The position numbers and the translations under genes were made by a program. Shown here one piece after another: positions 1 to 8,844 of a stretch of DNA of 45,291 nucleotides. Position 1 is the first letter of the stretch. Every line of letters starts with the position of its first letter. The notes beneath the pieces were generated by a model, which was not told where the DNA came from, ran no database searches, and saw nothing but the letters and a program-made list of their open reading frames with translations. The stretch is from an uncultured Brevundimonas sp. (GTDB lineage: Bacteria > Pseudomonadota > Alphaproteobacteria > Caulobacterales > Caulobacteraceae): positions 1 through 45,291 of the forward strand of contig NZ_CAMZFB010000022.1 of NCBI RefSeq assembly GCF_947305955.1, in the 5' to 3' direction.

Positions 1-2
1 AG

Positions 3-257
3 AACAGCTTTGACGGCAAGCCCGTGGCTGTGATCGGAACCTCGCCGGGGGCCATTGGTACGGCGGTGGCGCAATCGGCCCTGCGGCCTATTCTGGGTTT
101 CCTTAATGTGGCGCAGCTGGGCCAGCCCGAGGCCTATATCCAGTTCAAGCCGGACCTGATCGACGCCGACCATAAGGTGACCAATGCGGACACCGAGGGC
201 TTCCTTCGCAAATATATGCAGACCTTTGTGGACTTTGCGTCCCAGCACAAAGGCTGA
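3..257 (+). CDS. NADPH-dependent FMN reductase, C-terminal part (partial)
   Basis: The frame is open from the window edge to TGA at 255-257, so only the last 84 residues are seen and the true start lies upstream. The segment starting VAVIGTSPGA and continuing through ALRPILGFLN and the QPEAYIQF stretch matches the end of the NADPH-dependent FMN/chromate reductase family (ChrR/YieF-like flavodoxin fold). These are soluble FMN enzymes that reduce quinones, azo dyes or chromate with NAD(P)H. The flavin-binding N terminus is outside the window, so the substrate cannot be inferred. A strong hairpin terminator follows after 15 bases. Confidence 0.75.
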   Translation, partial: NSFDGKPVAVIGTSPGAIGTAVAQSALRPILGFLNVAQLGQPEAYIQFKPDLIDADHKVTNADTEGFLRKYMQTFVDFASQHKG

Positions 258-272
258 GTACCGCGCATTAAA

Positions 273-300
273 AAAGGCCCGCTGTTTCCAGCGGGCCTTT
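273..300. terminator. Bidirectional intrinsic terminator
   Basis: A perfect 12-base inverted repeat (AAAGGCCCGCTG / CAGCGGGCCTTT) with a four-base loop sits between two convergent genes. It has an A run on its left flank and a T run on its right, so it can act for the flavin reductase (plus strand) and for the symporter gene (minus strand). Confidence 0.9.
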
Positions 301-321
301 ATCTTTAGGGCTCTGTGCCGA

Positions 322-1656
322 TCAGGACAGGCTGCTACGCGCGGCCAGCGAACGGTTCCAGCGCAGCACCAGCAGGGTGACGATGGTGCCCGACAGCAGA
401 TAGGCACCGCCAGCCCACAGGCCGAACTGGGCCGAGATCCACAGCGCTGCCAGCGGCGCGAAGCCCGCGCCGAACAGCCATGCCAGATCCGACGTCAGCG
501 CCGAGGCGGTATAGCGGTTACGCGGCTTGAAGCTGGAGGCGATGACGCCCGAAGCCTGACCAAAGGCCAGACCCAGCAGGATGTAGCCGATGACCAGATA
601 GGCCATCTCGCCCATCGGGCCGCCGTCCAGCAGGGGCAGGGCGGCGACGGCGAAGATGCCGATACCGACCGAGGTGGCACCCAGCAGCTTGCGGCGACCG
701 AAACGGTCCGCCAGCACGCCCGAAGCGACAACCGAGGCCACGCCGATGGCGGCTGCGATCAGTTGCAGCACCAGGAAGCGGGCCACGCTGTCCTCGGTGT
801 AGAGGAAGACCCACGACAGCGGATAGACGGTGACCATGTGCACCATGGCGAAGGTCGCCAGCGGGGCAAAGGTACCGATCAGGATGCGCGGGCTTTCTTC
901 CTTCAGCGTCTGGCCGATCGGGCTGGGCTTCAGCTCCGAGCCATGGAAGGCCGACTGGAAGGTCGGCGACACCACGATGCGCAGGCGGGCGAACAGGGCC
1001 ACCACGTTGATGGCGAAGGCCACGAAGAACGGATAGCGCCAGCCCCATGCGAAGAAGTCCTGCGGGGTCAGCTTGGAGATGAAATAGGCAAACAGGGCCG
1101 AGGCCACGATCAGGCCCAGCGGAGCGCCGAGCTGCGGGACCATGGCGTACCAGCCCTTTTTGTTTTCCGGTGCCGACACAGCCAGCAGCGAGGGCATGCC
1201 GTCCCAGGTGCCGCCCAGGGCGATACCTTGAGCCACGCGCAGCACCATCAGCATGACAGCAGACCAATAGCCTGCGCTCTGATAGCTGGGCAGGAAGCCG
1301 AAGCAGACCGTCGACAGACCCAGCAGCATCAGGGCGATGGTCAGCTTGGTGCCGCGGCCGAACTTGCGGTCAATGGCGATGAAAAGCGAGGAGCCGATCG
1401 GGCGGGCGATGAAAGCCAGCGCGAAAACGGCAAACGAAAGAAGAGTTCCGCCCAGCGGACCCGCGTACGGGAAGATCAACTGCGGGAAAACCACAACCGA
1501 GGCGATGGCGTACACGAAGAAGTCGAAAAACTCCGACGTGCGCCCGATAATTACGCCAACAGCAATTTCACTCGCGTCGATTTTGCCATGTCGCGCGTTG
1601 ATCTGACTGGCGTCCCGTTCGAGGGACTCGGAAGAAGGCGCGCCTGAAGCGTTCAT
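322..1656 (-). CDS. MFS transporter, metabolite:H+ symporter (MHS) type
   Basis: This 444-residue inner-membrane protein has about 12 hydrophobic segments. After a polar N terminus of about 30 residues comes the TSEFFDFFVYA motif of the first helix, typical of MHS-family permeases (relatives of ProP, ShiA and KgtP). The loop 2-3 region reads RPIGSSLFIAIDRKFGRGTKL, a form of the MFS signature, and VLADRFGRRKLLG repeats it in the second half. MHS proteins import small organic acids or osmolytes with protons, but the substrate is not readable from sequence. It is transcribed alone, convergent with the flavin reductase and divergent from the cyo operon. Confidence 0.88.
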   Translation of the reverse strand: MNASGAPSSESLERDASQINARHGKIDASEIAVGVIIGRTSEFFDFFVYAIASVVVFPQLIFPYAGPLGGTLLSFAVFALAFIARPIGSSLFIAIDRKFGRGTKLTIALMLLGLSTVCFGFLPSYQSAGYWSAVMLMVLRVAQGIALGGTWDGMPSLLAVSAPENKKGWYAMVPQLGAPLGLIVASALFAYFISKLTPQDFFAWGWRYPFFVAFAINVVALFARLRIVVSPTFQSAFHGSELKPSPIGQTLKEESPRILIGTFAPLATFAMVHMVTVYPLSWVFLYTEDSVARFLVLQLIAAAIGVASVVASGVLADRFGRRKLLGATSVGIGIFAVAALPLLDGGPMGEMAYLVIGYILLGLAFGQASGVIASSFKPRNRYTASALTSDLAWLFGAGFAPLAALWISAQFGLWAGGAYLLSGTIVTLLVLRWNRSLAARSSLS

Positions 1657-1804
1657 GACAGATGCCGTTCTCTGCGACCGGGCGTCTAAGCGCCCATATT
1701 GATAGAATGAATGAGCCGCTCCTTTGCTCCGCTGCGTGTGCGCGGGGGATAGGACGGATTGTCCAATGTAAGTGGTTTGTCTTTGGGCCTACGGGGCCGT
1801 GGCA

Positions 1805-3076
1805 ATGACCGAAACCTTGCCTGCAACCCCCGTCAATCCGGTCCGCCGCGCGCTTAGATCGCGTTTGCTGCGGCCGCTCGCCCTTGCGCCACTGATGGCC
1901 GCCCTGTCGGGCTGTGAGGCGATCGTTCTGGCTCCGGCCGGCGATATCGCCATGCAGCAACGCGACCTGCTGGTGGTTTCGGTGCTTCTCATGCTCATCG
2001 TCATCGTGCCGGTTATGGCCCTGACGATCTTCTTTGCGTGGAAGTACCGGGCCTCCAACAAAAAGGTCGAAAAAGACTACGACCCCGACTGGGATCACTC
2101 GACCCACCTTGAGCTGGTGATCTGGGCCGTTCCGCTGCTCATCATCATCTGCCTTGGCGCTGTGACCTGGGCCGGTACCCACCTGCTGGACCCGTACCGC
2201 CCGCTGGACCGCATCCATGAAACCCAGGCCGTCACCGAAGATCACGAGACCCTTCAGGTCGAAGTGGTCGCTCTGGACTGGAAGTGGCTGTTTATCTACC
2301 CGCAATACGGGGTGGCCACGGTCAATGAGCTGGTCGCGCCGGTGGATCGTCCGATCCGCTTCCACTTGACGTCGTCGGGTGTGATGAACAGCTTCTACGT
2401 CCCTGCCATGGCCGGCCAGATCTATGCCATGCCGGGCATGGAGACCAAGCTGCACGCCGTGATCAACCGTCCGGGTGACTATGTGGGCTTCTCGGCCAAC
2501 TATTCGGGCGACGGCTTCTCGAACATGCGCTTCGCCGCCCGTGGCGTTGATGACCAAGCCTTTGAGCAATGGATCGCCAAGGTTCGCGCTGGCGGCACCC
2601 CGCTGGACCGCGAAACCTATCTGGAGCTGGAACGTCCCAGCGAGAAGGTGCCGGTGATCTATTATTCGGCTGTCGAGCCGACCCTGTTCAACGCTGTCGT
2701 CAACATGTGCGTCCAGCCGGGCAAGATGTGCATGGGCGAGATGATGGATATCGACCGCAAGGGTGGTCTGGGCCTGCAGGCCGCCAAGAACACCCTGCCG
2801 CTGGTGTATGACAAATACGCCCGTCGCGGCGATGCCGTCTTCGGCTCGGGCGAAAGCTATGTGATGCAGATCTGCACCCCGCTGCAGGCTGAACGCGCTG
2901 CCGTCGAGGCCAATATGCGCCGCGCCAACACCTCGCGCGTCATCTCGCAATCCGAACCGCTGAACCGTCTGACCGGTGCCGGTCTGTCGGCCCCGGGTAC
3001 CAAGCCGGCGCTGGAGCGCGTTGGCTTCCAACCCCTTACTGACGCGACGGGCCGTACGCCTGTCTCGCAATCCTGA
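1805..3076 (+). CDS. cyoA: Cytochrome bo3-type ubiquinol oxidase subunit II (lipoprotein)
   Basis: Subunit II of the haem-copper quinol oxidase. The ATG at 1805 ([10 protein letters not shown]) is preferred over an in-frame start 33 bases upstream because it gives a normal lipoprotein signal ending LMAALSGC, with the lipid-bearing Cys at residue 37. Two transmembrane helices follow ([11 protein letters not shown]... and [19 protein letters not shown]), then a periplasmic cupredoxin domain. The CuA ligand cluster of cytochrome c oxidases is absent: the region reads [11 protein letters not shown], so this is a quinol oxidase. At 423 residues it is about 100 longer than E. coli CyoA. The extra C-terminal part carries a Cys/Met-rich stretch ([15 protein letters not shown]). 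It starts the operon; cyoB follows after 8 bases. Confidence 0.92.
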   Translation: MTETLPATPVNPVRRALRSRLLRPLALAPLMAALSGCEAIVLAPAGDIAMQQRDLLVVSVLLMLIVIVPVMALTIFFAWKYRASNKKVEKDYDPDWDHSTHLELVIWAVPLLIIICLGAVTWAGTHLLDPYRPLDRIHETQAVTEDHETLQVEVVALDWKWLFIYPQYGVATVNELVAPVDRPIRFHLTSSGVMNSFYVPAMAGQIYAMPGMETKLHAVINRPGDYVGFSANYSGDGFSNMRFAARGVDDQAFEQWIAKVRAGGTPLDRETYLELERPSEKVPVIYYSAVEPTLFNAVVNMCVQPGKMCMGEMMDIDRKGGLGLQAAKNTLPLVYDKYARRGDAVFGSGESYVMQICTPLQAERAAVEANMRRANTSRVISQSEPLNRLTGAGLSAPGTKPALERVGFQPLTDATGRTPVSQS

Positions 3077-3084
3077 GTGCCGTC

Positions 3085-5097
3085 ATGGCTGTTGAAGAAA
3101 CCATAAACCTCTCGCCCCTGCTGGGGCGGCTAAGTTGGGATGCCATTCCGCACGAGCCTATCGTGTGGGGCACCTTCGCTGTCGTGGCGCTGGGGGGCAT
3201 CGGCCTCCTTGCCCTGCTGACCAAGTTCAAGCTGTGGGGCTATCTCTGGAAAGAGTGGTTCACCACGGTCGACCACAAGAAGATCGGGATCATGTATATG
3301 ATCCTGGGTCTGATCATGTTCCTGCGCGGCTTTGCCGATGCGGTCATGATGCGCCTGCAGCAGGCGATCGCTTTCGGCGGTTCCGAAGGCTATCTGAACG
3401 CGCACCACTACGACCAGATCTTCACCGCCCACGGCGTGATCATGATCTTCTTCGTGGCCATGCCGATGATCACGGGCCTGATGAACTATCTGGTTCCGAT
3501 GCAGATCGGCGCGCGTGACGTGTCCTTCCCCTTCCTGAACAATTTCTCGTTCTGGATGACGGTTTCGGGCGCGGTGCTGGTCATGGCCTCGCTGTTCGTG
3601 GGCGAGTTTGCCCGCACCGGCTGGCTGGCCTATCCGCCGCTGTCGGGCATCGCCTACAGCCCGGGTGTCGGCGTGGACTACTATATCTGGGCGCTGCAGA
3701 TCGCGGGCGTCGGGACCACGCTGTCAGGGATCAACCTGATCGCCACCATCGTGAAGATGCGCGCTCCGGGCATGGGCATGATGAAGATGCCGGTGTTCAC
3801 CTGGACCTCGCTGTGCGCCAACGTCCTGATCGTGGCCTCCTTCCCGATCCTGACCGCGACGCTGGCCCTGCTGACCGCTGATCGTTACGTCGGCACCAAC
3901 TTCTTCACGAACGACTTCGGCGGCAACCCGATGATGTACGTGAACCTGATCTGGATCTGGGGTCACCCGGAAGTCTACATCCTGATCCTGCCGCTGTTCG
4001 GCGTGTTCTCGGAAGTCGCCTCGACCTTCTCGGGCAAGCGCCTGTTCGGCTACACCTCGATGGTCTACGCGACCGTCTGCATCACCATCTTGTCGTATCT
4101 GGTGTGGCTGCACCACTTCTTCACCATGGGCTCGGGTGCGTCGGTGAACTCGTTCTTCGGCATCACCACCATGATCATCTCGATCCCGACCGGTGCGAAG
4201 ATCTTCAACTGGCTCTTCACCATGTATCGCGGCCGCATCCGTTTCGAGCTGCCGATGATGTGGCTGGTGGCCTTCATGCTGACCTTCGTCATCGGTGGCA
4301 TGACCGGCGTGATGCTGGCTGTTCCGCCGGCTGACTTCGTGCTGCACAACTCGCTGTTCCTGATCGCCCACTTCCACAACGTCATCATCGGCGGTGTGCT
4401 GTTCGGCCTGTTCGCCGCCATCAACTACTGGTGGCCCAAGGCCTTCGGCTTCAAGCTGGACAAGAAGTGGGGCCTCGTCAGCTTCTGGTGCTGGGTGGTC
4501 GGCTTCTGGGTCGCCTTCACCCCGCTCTATGTGCTGGGCTTCATGGGCGTGACCCGTCGTATGCGCGTCTTTGACGATCCAGCCTATCAGATCTGGTTTG
4601 TCATCGCCGCCGTCGGCGTCGGCATCATCGCCTGCGGTATTCTGGCCATGCTGATCCAGTTCGCTGTGTCGATCATCAAGCGCGAGCAACTGCGCGATGA
4701 ATCGGGCGATCCGTGGAACGGCCGTACGCTGGAATGGGCGACCTCGTCGCCGCCGCCGGCCTATAACTTCGCCCGCACCCCGATCGTGCATGACACCGAC
4801 ACCTGGGCCGACATGAAGTCGCGCGGCTATGTCCGTCCGACCTCGGGCTTCGAGGCCATCCACATGCCGTCCAATACCGGCACGGGCGTGATCCTCGCAG
4901 GTCTGTCGACCGTCTGCGGTCTGGCGCTGATCTGGTACATCTGGTGGCTGGCTGGCCTGAGCTTCCTGGCCATCATCGGCTACGCCATCTTCCATACCTT
5001 CAACTACCGCCGCGACTACTACATCCCGGTGGAAGAGGTTCAGGCGACCGAGGATGCTCGCACCCGCGCCCTGGCCCAACTTCAGGCAAAGGGGTAA
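3085..5097 (+). CDS. cyoB: Cytochrome bo3-type ubiquinol oxidase subunit I
   Basis: The catalytic subunit: it oxidises ubiquinol, reduces O2 to water and pumps protons. At 670 residues it is close to E. coli CyoB (663). All metal and haem ligands are visible: His116 (FTAHG) and His431 for the low-spin haem, His294 and Tyr298 in WGHPEVY (CuB ligand and cross-linked Tyr), His343/His344 in LHHFF (CuB), and His429 in AHFHN for the binuclear-centre haem. Their spacing matches the E. coli numbering shifted by ten. About 15 membrane helices are expected. The gene lies tightly between cyoA and cyoC. Confidence 0.97.
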   Translation: MAVEETINLSPLLGRLSWDAIPHEPIVWGTFAVVALGGIGLLALLTKFKLWGYLWKEWFTTVDHKKIGIMYMILGLIMFLRGFADAVMMRLQQAIAFGGSEGYLNAHHYDQIFTAHGVIMIFFVAMPMITGLMNYLVPMQIGARDVSFPFLNNFSFWMTVSGAVLVMASLFVGEFARTGWLAYPPLSGIAYSPGVGVDYYIWALQIAGVGTTLSGINLIATIVKMRAPGMGMMKMPVFTWTSLCANVLIVASFPILTATLALLTADRYVGTNFFTNDFGGNPMMYVNLIWIWGHPEVYILILPLFGVFSEVASTFSGKRLFGYTSMVYATVCITILSYLVWLHHFFTMGSGASVNSFFGITTMIISIPTGAKIFNWLFTMYRGRIRFELPMMWLVAFMLTFVIGGMTGVMLAVPPADFVLHNSLFLIAHFHNVIIGGVLFGLFAAINYWWPKAFGFKLDKKWGLVSFWCWVVGFWVAFTPLYVLGFMGVTRRMRVFDDPAYQIWFVIAAVGVGIIACGILAMLIQFAVSIIKREQLRDESGDPWNGRTLEWATSSPPPAYNFARTPIVHDTDTWADMKSRGYVRPTSGFEAIHMPSNTGTGVILAGLSTVCGLALIWYIWWLAGLSFLAIIGYAIFHTFNYRRDYYIPVEEVQATEDARTRALAQLQAKG

Positions 5098-5101
5098 TCC
5101 G

Positions 5102-5749
5102 ATGAGCGCTGCACAAGCTCCCATCCATCCCGACTACGTCGATCCCAAGGGCGGCCCGCTGTGGCACGCCGACCATGACCCGCATCTGCCGGAAGGCCAC
5201 AGCACCTCGCTGGGCTTCTGGATGTATCTGATGAGCGACTGCCTCATCTTCGCGATGCTGTTTGCGGTCTTCGCCGTGATCGGTGGCAACTATGCCGCCG
5301 GTCCGGCACCGAAGGATCTGTTCGACCTGAACCTGATCGCGGTGAACACGGCCATGCTGCTGTTCTCCTCGATCACCTACGGCTTCGCCATGCTGGCGAT
5401 GATGAAGGGCAAGGTCGGCCAAACCATGGGTTGGCTGGCCATCACCGGCCTGTTCGGTCTGGCCTTCCTCGGCATCGAACTCTACGAGTTCCGCCACCTG
5501 ATCCATGTGGGCGCGACGCCGCAACGCAGTGGCTTCCTGTCGGCCTTCTTCATCCTTGTCGGCACCCACGGCCTGCACGTGACCTTCGGTATCATCTGGC
5601 TGGTGACGCTGATGGTGCAGGTGAAAATGAAGGGCCTGATCCCGGCCAACAAACGTCGCCTGATGTGCCTGTCGATGTTCTGGCACTTCCTCGACGTGAT
5701 CTGGATCGGCGTCTTCACCTTTGTCTATCTGATGGGGATGCTGCGATGA
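5102..5749 (+). CDS. cyoC: Cytochrome bo3-type ubiquinol oxidase subunit III
   Basis: A 215-residue membrane subunit with five hydrophobic helices, of the haem-copper oxidase subunit III family (LGFWMYLMSDCLIFAMLF; FILVGTHGLHV; MFWHFLDVIWIGVFTFVYLMGM). The ATG at 5102 (MSAAQAPIHP) lies four bases after the cyoB stop and is preferred over an upstream in-frame start inside cyoB. It carries no redox centres and supports complex stability and proton uptake. Its stop overlaps the start of cyoD (ATGA), suggesting translational coupling. Confidence 0.95.
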   Translation: MSAAQAPIHPDYVDPKGGPLWHADHDPHLPEGHSTSLGFWMYLMSDCLIFAMLFAVFAVIGGNYAAGPAPKDLFDLNLIAVNTAMLLFSSITYGFAMLAMMKGKVGQTMGWLAITGLFGLAFLGIELYEFRHLIHVGATPQRSGFLSAFFILVGTHGLHVTFGIIWLVTLMVQVKMKGLIPANKRRLMCLSMFWHFLDVIWIGVFTFVYLMGMLR

Positions 5750-6123
5750 GCGGACACGACACCCACAACGAACACCATGACGACCACCACGAGGCCGAGG
5801 GCTATCACGGTTCCTACCGTGACTATCTGATCGGCTTCATCGCCTCGGTGGTTCTGACGGCCATTCCGTTCGCTCTGGTCATGACGGGCGTCCTGCCGCC
5901 CCAGACCACGGCGCTGACCATCGTGGCCTTCGCCGCGGTGCAGATGGTCGTTCACATGATCTATTTCCTGCACCTGCATCCGAAGTCGGAAGGGGGCTGG
6001 AACATGCTGGCGATCATCTTCACCATCGTGGTGGTGGCGATCGCGGTCGGCGGCTCGATCTGGGTGATGTGGCACATGAACACCAACATGATGCCGGTTC
6101 ACCAGATGCCGTCCTTTGGCTGA
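5746..6123 (+). CDS. cyoD: Cytochrome bo3-type ubiquinol oxidase subunit IV
   Basis: A 125-residue small subunit with three membrane helices after a His/Asp/Glu-rich cytosolic N terminus (MSGHDTHNEHHDDHHEAEGY). The MIYFLHLHPKSEGGWN loop is typical of CyoD. It helps CuB insertion and assembly of subunit I. The start codon overlaps the cyoC stop by four bases, and SURF1 follows nine bases after its own stop. Confidence 0.93.
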   Translation: MSGHDTHNEHHDDHHEAEGYHGSYRDYLIGFIASVVLTAIPFALVMTGVLPPQTTALTIVAFAAVQMVVHMIYFLHLHPKSEGGWNMLAIIFTIVVVAIAVGGSIWVMWHMNTNMMPVHQMPSFG

Positions 6124-6132
6124 GGTCATGAC

Positions 6133-6903
6133 ATGATAGACGGGAAGTTCATTCCTCCCGCGCGTAACGAAGGCGGTCACCCGACGGGTGGCCGCCTTTG
6201 GCGCGTTATGGTGGTCACGGTTTTTCTGCTGGTGTTCGCCGGCTTCATGGGGCTGGGCATCTGGCAGGTGCAGCGGCTGGGCTGGAAGCTGGCCCTGATC
6301 GAGCGGGTCGAGAACCGCATCCATGCCGATCCGGTCGATGCCCCCGCGCCCGATGTCACCATCACCCGCGACGGTCACGAATACCTGCGGGTCAAGGCGG
6401 GCGGCACCTATCGCTATGACCTTGAGGTGCCGGTGAAGGCGGTCACCGAACTGGACGGCGGCTGGTGGATCATCACCCCGCTGGAAACCGACCGTGGCTT
6501 TACCGTTCTGGTGAACCGGGGCTTTGTGCCCAATGACATGAAGAGCGCCGCCCCGCGCCCCGATGGCGAGGGCAGGGTCGAGGTGACGGGCCTTCTGCGC
6601 CTGTCTGAGCCCAAGGGCGGCTTCCTGCGCGAAAACGATCCGGCGGGTGGAAACTGGTATTCCCGCGACGTGGCTGCCATCGCTGCCGCCAAGGGCATCG
6701 ACGCCGCGCCCTATTTCATCGACGCCCAACCCGCTGATGGCACCGCCGCCTCTGGCTGGCCGCGCGCGGGCATGACCGTGGTGAAGTTCGCTAACAGCCA
6801 TCTTGTCTATGCCCTGACATGGTTCGGCTTGGCAGCGGGCACGCTGGTGGGCATGGTCCTCATGCTGCGCGAGCGCCGTCGCAAGGAGAAGGCAAGGCTG
6901 TGA
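6133..6903 (+). CDS. SURF1 family oxidase assembly protein
   Basis: A 256-residue protein with the SURF1 layout: one N-terminal membrane helix (residues about 24-44) ending in GIWQVQRLGWKLALIERVE, a large periplasmic domain with GGWWIITPLET, VLVNRGFVP and the NWYSRDVAAIAA region, and a second helix near the C terminus (HLVYALTWFGLAAGTLVGMV). SURF1 proteins aid haem insertion into subunit I of haem-copper oxidases. Its position directly after cyoD points to this quinol oxidase as the client. Its stop overlaps the GTG start of regB. Confidence 0.93.
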   Translation: MIDGKFIPPARNEGGHPTGGRLWRVMVVTVFLLVFAGFMGLGIWQVQRLGWKLALIERVENRIHADPVDAPAPDVTITRDGHEYLRVKAGGTYRYDLEVPVKAVTELDGGWWIITPLETDRGFTVLVNRGFVPNDMKSAAPRPDGEGRVEVTGLLRLSEPKGGFLRENDPAGGNWYSRDVAAIAAAKGIDAAPYFIDAQPADGTAASGWPRAGMTVVKFANSHLVYALTWFGLAAGTLVGMVLMLRERRRKEKARL

Positions 6904-8216
6904 AGATCGGGTCCCTGTTCGACCTCCTGACCGGACAGACCGACGGGGCACCGCTCCCGCCGGGCGCGGCAGGACGGCGCAATATGCTGCTGCTGATTCA
7001 GCTGCGCTGGTTCGCCGTGATCGGGCAGGCCCTGACCATCGCCATCGTCCACTGGGGATTTGGCCTGTCGCTGCCTTTGGGCTGGCTGTTGCTGGCGCCT
7101 GCGGCACTGGTGGTGCTGAACCTCGTCAGCTATCCGGTCGTGTCGCGCCGCGCCGCCATTACCGACGGCGAAATCTTCACCGCCCTGTGTATCGATGCCG
7201 CCGCCCTGACGTGGTTGCTGTATTTCAGCGGCGGGGCCAGCAATCCATTCTCCGCCCTGTTCGTCATGCAGATCGTGCTGGCGGCGGTTCTGCTGCGCCG
7301 CCGCTATGTGTGGATCTTCGTCCTGGGTACCAGCGGCATCCTCGCCGCCCTGACCCTGTTCCACAAACCGCTTCCCCTGCCCGAGGGGGCGGACGAGCGG
7401 CTGGGGCTGTTGGTGCAGGGATCGCTGATCAACTTCATGCTGATCGCCGTGCTGCTGGCCGCCTTCGTCAGCCGCACTATCCGCAACGTCCGCGCTCGTG
7501 ACGCCTGGATGGCCGACAGCCGCCAACAAGCTGCCGAACAGGAACACATCGTCCGCATGGGCCTGTTGGCCTCGGGCGCAGCGCATGAACTCGGCACGCC
7601 TCTGGCTTCCATTAGCGTGCTGCTGGGCGACTGGCGGCACATCGACGCCATCCGTTCCGATCCCGAACTGGTCGCAGACGTCGAGCAGATGCAGTCCGAA
7701 GTGGACCGCTGCAAGGTGATCGTCACCAACATCCTGATGGCGGCAGGTGCGGCGCGTGGCCAGTCGCCCAAGGTGATGCGCCTGTCGACCTTCCTCAATG
7801 ACGTGGCAAGCGAGTGGCGCGAACGCGGCGTCGGCACCATGACCGTGGATGTTCTGGGCCCCAATCCACGCGATCCGCACATCATCGCCGACGAAGCCTT
7901 CCGTCAGGTACTGAGCGCCCTGATCGACAATGCCGCCGAGGCCGATGCCCGCGCCCTGACCCTGAACGCGGTGGCCGATGGCGAACAGATCATCCTGACT
8001 TTCACCGACGACGGCCCCGGCTTTCCCGAGGAAATCCTGTCGCGTCTGGGCCAGCCCTATCAGAGCACCAAGGGGCGGGCAGGGGCCGGACTGGGCCTGT
8101 TCCTGCTGGTAAACACCATGCGTACGCTGGGCGGCGAGGTCGTGGCCGAAAATCGCCGCGAAGGTGGGGCAAGCATACAGCTGCGCTTGCCGACCGAGGC
8201 CCTGACCCCGAAATGA
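6900..8216 (+). CDS. regB: RegB/PrrB/ActS-type redox sensor histidine kinase
   Basis: A 438-residue membrane histidine kinase. The GTG at 6900 overlaps the SURF1 stop; longer starts would lie inside SURF1. Six hydrophobic segments cover residues about 30-195. The quinone-binding signature GGxxNPF is present as GGASNPF (111-117). The H-box AAHELGTPLAS places the phosphorylated His at 229. Cys271 in EVDRCKVIV matches the redox-active Cys of RegB. The ATPase domain shows the N-box (LIDNAAEA), DDGPGF and GAGLGLF. RegB kinases sense the ubiquinone redox state and phosphorylate RegA. Placement behind cyo-SURF1 suggests feedback between quinone pool and oxidase level. The regA start overlaps its stop. 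Confidence 0.93.
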   Translation: MKIGSLFDLLTGQTDGAPLPPGAAGRRNMLLLIQLRWFAVIGQALTIAIVHWGFGLSLPLGWLLLAPAALVVLNLVSYPVVSRRAAITDGEIFTALCIDAAALTWLLYFSGGASNPFSALFVMQIVLAAVLLRRRYVWIFVLGTSGILAALTLFHKPLPLPEGADERLGLLVQGSLINFMLIAVLLAAFVSRTIRNVRARDAWMADSRQQAAEQEHIVRMGLLASGAAHELGTPLASISVLLGDWRHIDAIRSDPELVADVEQMQSEVDRCKVIVTNILMAAGAARGQSPKVMRLSTFLNDVASEWRERGVGTMTVDVLGPNPRDPHIIADEAFRQVLSALIDNAAEADARALTLNAVADGEQIILTFTDDGPGFPEEILSRLGQPYQSTKGRAGAGLGLFLLVNTMRTLGGEVVAENRREGGASIQLRLPTEALTPK

Positions 8217-8758
8217 GCACCATGACCGATGATGCCCGCAGCCTGCTGATTGTCGAGGACGACGAGTCCTTCGCCCGCACCCTGCGCCGTTCGTTCGAGC
8301 GGCGCGGCTATCAGGTGCTGTCGGCCCGCAGCCCCGAGGATATGCGGCTGGTGCTGGCCAACCAGCGCCCGCAGTACGCCGTGGTGGACCTGAAACTGGG
8401 CACGTCCTCGGGCCTGACCTGCGTACAGGAACTTCATGCCTTCGATCCGGAGATGGTGATCGTCGTCCTGACGGGGTTCGCCAGCATCGCCACAGCGGTC
8501 GAGGCCATCAAACTGGGTGCCCGCCACTATCTGGCCAAGCCCGCAGGTACCGACGAGATCGAGGCAGCCTTCTCCCGCGAGAGCGGCGATGCCTCGGCCC
8601 CGCTGACCGCCCGCCCCACCTCGATCAAGACACTTGAGTGGGAGCGCATCCACGAAACCCTCGTGGAAACCGATTTCAACATCTCCGAGGCCGCTCGCCG
8701 CCTCGGCATGCACCGCCGCACCCTCGCCCGCAAACTGGAAAAACGCCGCGTGACCTGA
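8213..8758 (+). CDS. regA: RegA/PrrA/ActR-type response regulator
   Basis: A 181-residue response regulator. The receiver domain (1-120) has acidic residues in VEDDESF, the phospho-acceptor Asp59 (VVDLKLG) and Lys109 (YLAKP). A Fis-type helix-turn-helix ends the protein (NISEAARRLGMHRRTLARKLEKRR, about 156-179), a signature strongly conserved in RegA. The usual Pro-rich linker is present in weak form (SAPLTARPTS). It overlaps the regB stop by four bases. RegA proteins typically control respiratory oxidases, carbon and nitrogen fixation and electron transport, so this operon may be one of its own targets; that is inference. Confidence 0.93.
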   Translation: MSTMTDDARSLLIVEDDESFARTLRRSFERRGYQVLSARSPEDMRLVLANQRPQYAVVDLKLGTSSGLTCVQELHAFDPEMVIVVLTGFASIATAVEAIKLGARHYLAKPAGTDEIEAAFSRESGDASAPLTARPTSIKTLEWERIHETLVETDFNISEAARRLGMHRRTLARKLEKRRVT

Positions 8759-8802
8759 GGGCTCGCCCAAGGGCTGGCTTGGTCTGGGGGGCGTGCTCGC
8801 GT

Positions 8803-8817
8803 ATAGGGTCGCCCTAT
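8803..8817. other. Short hairpin between regA and dusA
   Basis: ATAGGG-TCG-CCCTAT forms a 6-bp perfect stem with a three-base loop, 45 bases after the regA stop and 28 bases before the dusA start. There is no T run, so it is not a clear intrinsic terminator. It could be part of the dusA leader or a transcript-end stabiliser. Confidence 0.35.
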
Positions 8818-8844
8818 CTTCCCTAAAGCCTGTTCCAGAGTTTG

